Part shown: one piece after another, positions 5,621 to 7,310 of the stretch
How positions within the stretch are numbered: position 1 is the stretch's first letter
Layout of the letters: each line of letters begins with the position of its first letter
DNA from: Eudoraea sp.
Lineage (GTDB): Bacteria > Bacteroidota > Bacteroidia > Flavobacteriales > Flavobacteriaceae
Reading direction: 5' to 3'
Length of the DNA: 7,310 nucleotides
NCBI GenBank assembly: GCA_024642325.1
Contig: JAHEBI010000030.1
Span: 1-7,310 of the forward strand
Position numbers and translations under genes: made by a program
The notes under the pieces: generated by a model
The model's input: only the letters and a program-made list of their open reading frames with translations
What the model was told of the DNA's origin: nothing
Database searches by the model: none

Positions 5621-7165
5621 ATGAAAATATTTACAGCCAAACAGATTTACGCTGCAGACCAATTTACATTGGTGGAGCAGAATATAAGTAGTGACGAGCT
5701 TATGGAAAGGGCGTCCAAAGAACTTTTTAATTGGATTCACCTTAGGTTGCAGGGTTCCCAGGTAAAAATCTGTCTGTTCTGTGGTATTGGAAATAACGGC
5801 GGGGATGGATTGGCACTGGCCAGGCATTTATGGGAACATGGCTATAATTTTGAGGTATTTGTGATAAACTTTAGTGAAAAACGGTCTCGTGATTTCCTTA
5901 CTAATTTAGAACGACTAAAGGACCGCAAAATTTGGCCAAACTTTATTAGTCAGGATACGGAACTTCCTTCTTTAAATCCTGAAGATATTATTATTGATGC
6001 ACTTTTCGGGATTGGTTTGAACAGATCACCGGATCAATGGGTAGAGAGGCTTATACAACTTATAAATAATTCAGGTGCTTTTGTGGTTTCAGTGGATATC
6101 CCGTCCGGCCTTTTTATGGATCAGGCCGTAAAAAATGCGAAAGGGGTTGTCATGGCCAATTATGTACTGAGTTTTCAGTTTCCAAAACTTATTTTTTTCT
6201 TACCGGAAACCGGAATATTTGCCAATCAATGGGAAATTTTGAACATTGGTTTGTCTCAGAAATTTATAGAACAAACAGAAGCCAAATTCGAACTTATTGG
6301 CAAAAGTGAAGCTTTGTCATATTATATTCCGCGGAAAAAATTTTCACATAAGGGCACATACGGGCATGCATTGATTATCGGGGGCAGTTATGGCAAAATT
6401 GGCGCCGTTTCACTTGCTTCCCGGGCCTGTATTACTTCCGGAAGTGGATTGGTTTCTGCTTATATACCACAATGCGGGTATGTACCAATACAAAGCTCGT
6501 TACCGGAGGTTATGGTCATTACTGATAAGGGCGAAAAGGAAATTACGGAAGTTTCTTTTAACATAGTGCCTGATGTAATTGGCGTGGGAATTGGGCTGGG
6601 AACAGCTAAAAGTACCCAGAAAGCGTTCTCTGAGTTTTTAGGAAAATCTCATTGTCCTATGGTTATTGATGCCGATGGCTTGAATATAATTGCAGAAAAC
6701 AAATCCCTCTTAAAAAAACTTCCGCCAAAAACGATTCTTACTCCCCATCCGGGAGAGTTGAGGCGGTTATTGGGACATTGGGAGGATGATTTTGATAAAC
6801 TTCAAAAAGCCATCGTGTTTTCTAAGGAATATGACTGCATCCTGGTGCTCAAAGATGCTCATACCATTGTGGTTTATGAAGGGAAAGGTTATGTGAATTC
6901 AACAGGAAATCCAGGGATGGCAACGGCTGGAAGCGGGGATGTGCTGACAGGTGTAATAACCTCTTTACTTGCCCAGAAATATGAACCTTTAAAGGCAGCT
7001 ATTTTGGGTGCATACCTTCACGGGAGGGCAGGGGATATGGCAATTGAAAATCTAGGATACCAAGCCCTTACTGCAACATCCATAATTAATGGCCTTGGTC
7101 CTGCTTTTATGGATTTGTTTAGTTTACCGCCTTTGGATACTGAAACAGAGGCCAAAGAAAATTAA
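5621..7165 (+). CDS. nnr: Bifunctional NAD(P)H-hydrate epimerase / ADP-dependent NAD(P)H-hydrate dehydratase
   Basis: Metabolite-repair enzyme for hydrated NADH and NADPH (NAD(P)HX). The N-terminal YjeF_N domain interconverts the R and S hydrates; the C-terminal ribokinase-like domain dehydrates the S form with ADP and restores NAD(P)H. At 514 residues it has the usual fused length. Epimerase signatures are MKIFTAKQIYAADQFTL at the N-terminus, CGIGNNGGDG (54-63), DALFGIGL (126-133) and DIPSGL (159-164). Dehydratase signatures are HKGTYGHALIIGG (243-255), IDADGLN (349-355), TPHPGEL (374-380), KDAHTIV (411-417) and GNPGMATAGSGDVLTG (429-444), with Asp440 in the position of the catalytic base of this fold. 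The ATG at 5621 gives the canonical N-terminus; there is no strong ribosome binding site. It diverges from the thr operon and converges, with a 4-base gap, on the gene ending at 7170. It has no functional link to threonine synthesis that I know of, and its location is probably incidental. Confidence 0.97.
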   Translation: MKIFTAKQIYAADQFTLVEQNISSDELMERASKELFNWIHLRLQGSQVKICLFCGIGNNGGDGLALARHLWEHGYNFEVFVINFSEKRSRDFLTNLERLKDRKIWPNFISQDTELPSLNPEDIIIDALFGIGLNRSPDQWVERLIQLINNSGAFVVSVDIPSGLFMDQAVKNAKGVVMANYVLSFQFPKLIFFLPETGIFANQWEILNIGLSQKFIEQTEAKFELIGKSEALSYYIPRKKFSHKGTYGHALIIGGSYGKIGAVSLASRACITSGSGLVSAYIPQCGYVPIQSSLPEVMVITDKGEKEITEVSFNIVPDVIGVGIGLGTAKSTQKAFSEFLGKSHCPMVIDADGLNIIAENKSLLKKLPPKTILTPHPGELRRLLGHWEDDFDKLQKAIVFSKEYDCILVLKDAHTIVVYEGKGYVNSTGNPGMATAGSGDVLTGVITSLLAQKYEPLKAAILGAYLHGRAGDMAIENLGYQALTATSIINGLGPAFMDLFSLPPLDTETEAKEN

Positions 7166-7169
7166 CTCC

Positions 7170-7310
7170 TCACTTTTGTTTAACTCTTCTTTGTACCCAT
7201 GCGAGGGCATTGTTATAATCAATGTAAAATTTCATTGGTTTTTTATAGAACAGTTTTTCAATCTTAAAATTATGCATGTCTACTTCCTTGACCGAAACGA
7301 TAGCAAATGC
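7170..7310 (-). CDS. Unrecognised protein, C-terminal 46 residues; 5' end outside window
   Basis: The minus-strand frame is open from the window edge to a TGA at 7170-7172, giving 46 residues ending FYIDYNNALAWVQRRVKQK. The end is basic, with an amphipathic look and no membrane segment. Its tail runs toward nnr with only 4 bases between the two stop codons, and such tight convergence is common for real genes. I do not recognise the family. The pattern of a beta-like AFAIVSV, then a K-rich stretch, KFYIDYNNALAWV and a basic end recalls the C-terminus of small STAS/SpoIIAA-like proteins of Bacteroidota, where a phenylalanine-containing strand precedes an ALxWL helix. This is a weak impression only. 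That it is a coding 3' end is likely but not certain, because the frame is short. Confidence 0.6.
   Translation of the reverse strand, partial: AFAIVSVKEVDMHNFKIEKLFYKKPMKFYIDYNNALAWVQRRVKQK

Noticed and set aside
5537..5827. Minus-strand ORF of 96 codons across the nnr start
   Set aside because: It is antisense to the conserved epimerase domain of Nnr and shows no family features.

Overview
The window looks like an AT-rich chromosomal segment of a Bacteroidota bacterium, most likely of the class Flavobacteriia. Three things support this: the protein sequences (the GcvT start resembles flavobacterial versions), a fused aspartokinase-homoserine dehydrogenase heading a thrA-thrB-thrC order, and promoters of the Bacteroidota type (TTTG, about 19 bases, TAnnTTTG). 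Most genes lack a Shine-Dalgarno sequence, which is normal in that phylum. The assignment is inferred from recalled family features, not from a search.

Layout. Positions 1-426 (minus strand) hold the first 142 residues of gcvT, the aminomethyltransferase of the glycine cleavage system, with its own candidate promoter just upstream. Positions 521-5215 (minus strand) hold an intact threonine operon transcribed thrA (AK-HSD fusion), thrB (homoserine kinase), thrC (threonine synthase). ThrA catalyses steps one and three of the route from aspartate to threonine, and ThrB and ThrC the last two; aspartate-semialdehyde dehydrogenase is not in the window. Positions 5216-5620 are a 405-base divergent intergenic region. 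Positions 5621-7165 (plus strand) encode Nnr, the bifunctional NAD(P)HX epimerase/dehydratase. Positions 7170-7310 (minus strand) are the last 46 codons of an unrecognised gene that converges on nnr.

The most interesting part is the region upstream of thrA. It contains an almost ideal Bacteroidota promoter and, just downstream, an unlisted 29-codon ORF (5296-5385, minus strand). This ORF ends in a cluster of Thr and Ile codons (TITINTTTP, then stop), the hallmark of a threonine-operon leader peptide analogous to ThrL of enterobacteria. Its stop codon lies in the loop of a perfect ACCCC/GGGGT hairpin. No classical GC-rich terminator with a U tract is visible, so the attenuation mechanism may differ from the E. 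coli one. A perfect 8-bp inverted repeat covers the promoter's -7 element and is a candidate operator, suggesting a second layer of control at initiation.

Apart from this regulatory region the window is ordinary core metabolism. I see no mobile elements, CRISPR array, tRNA, rRNA or defence system.
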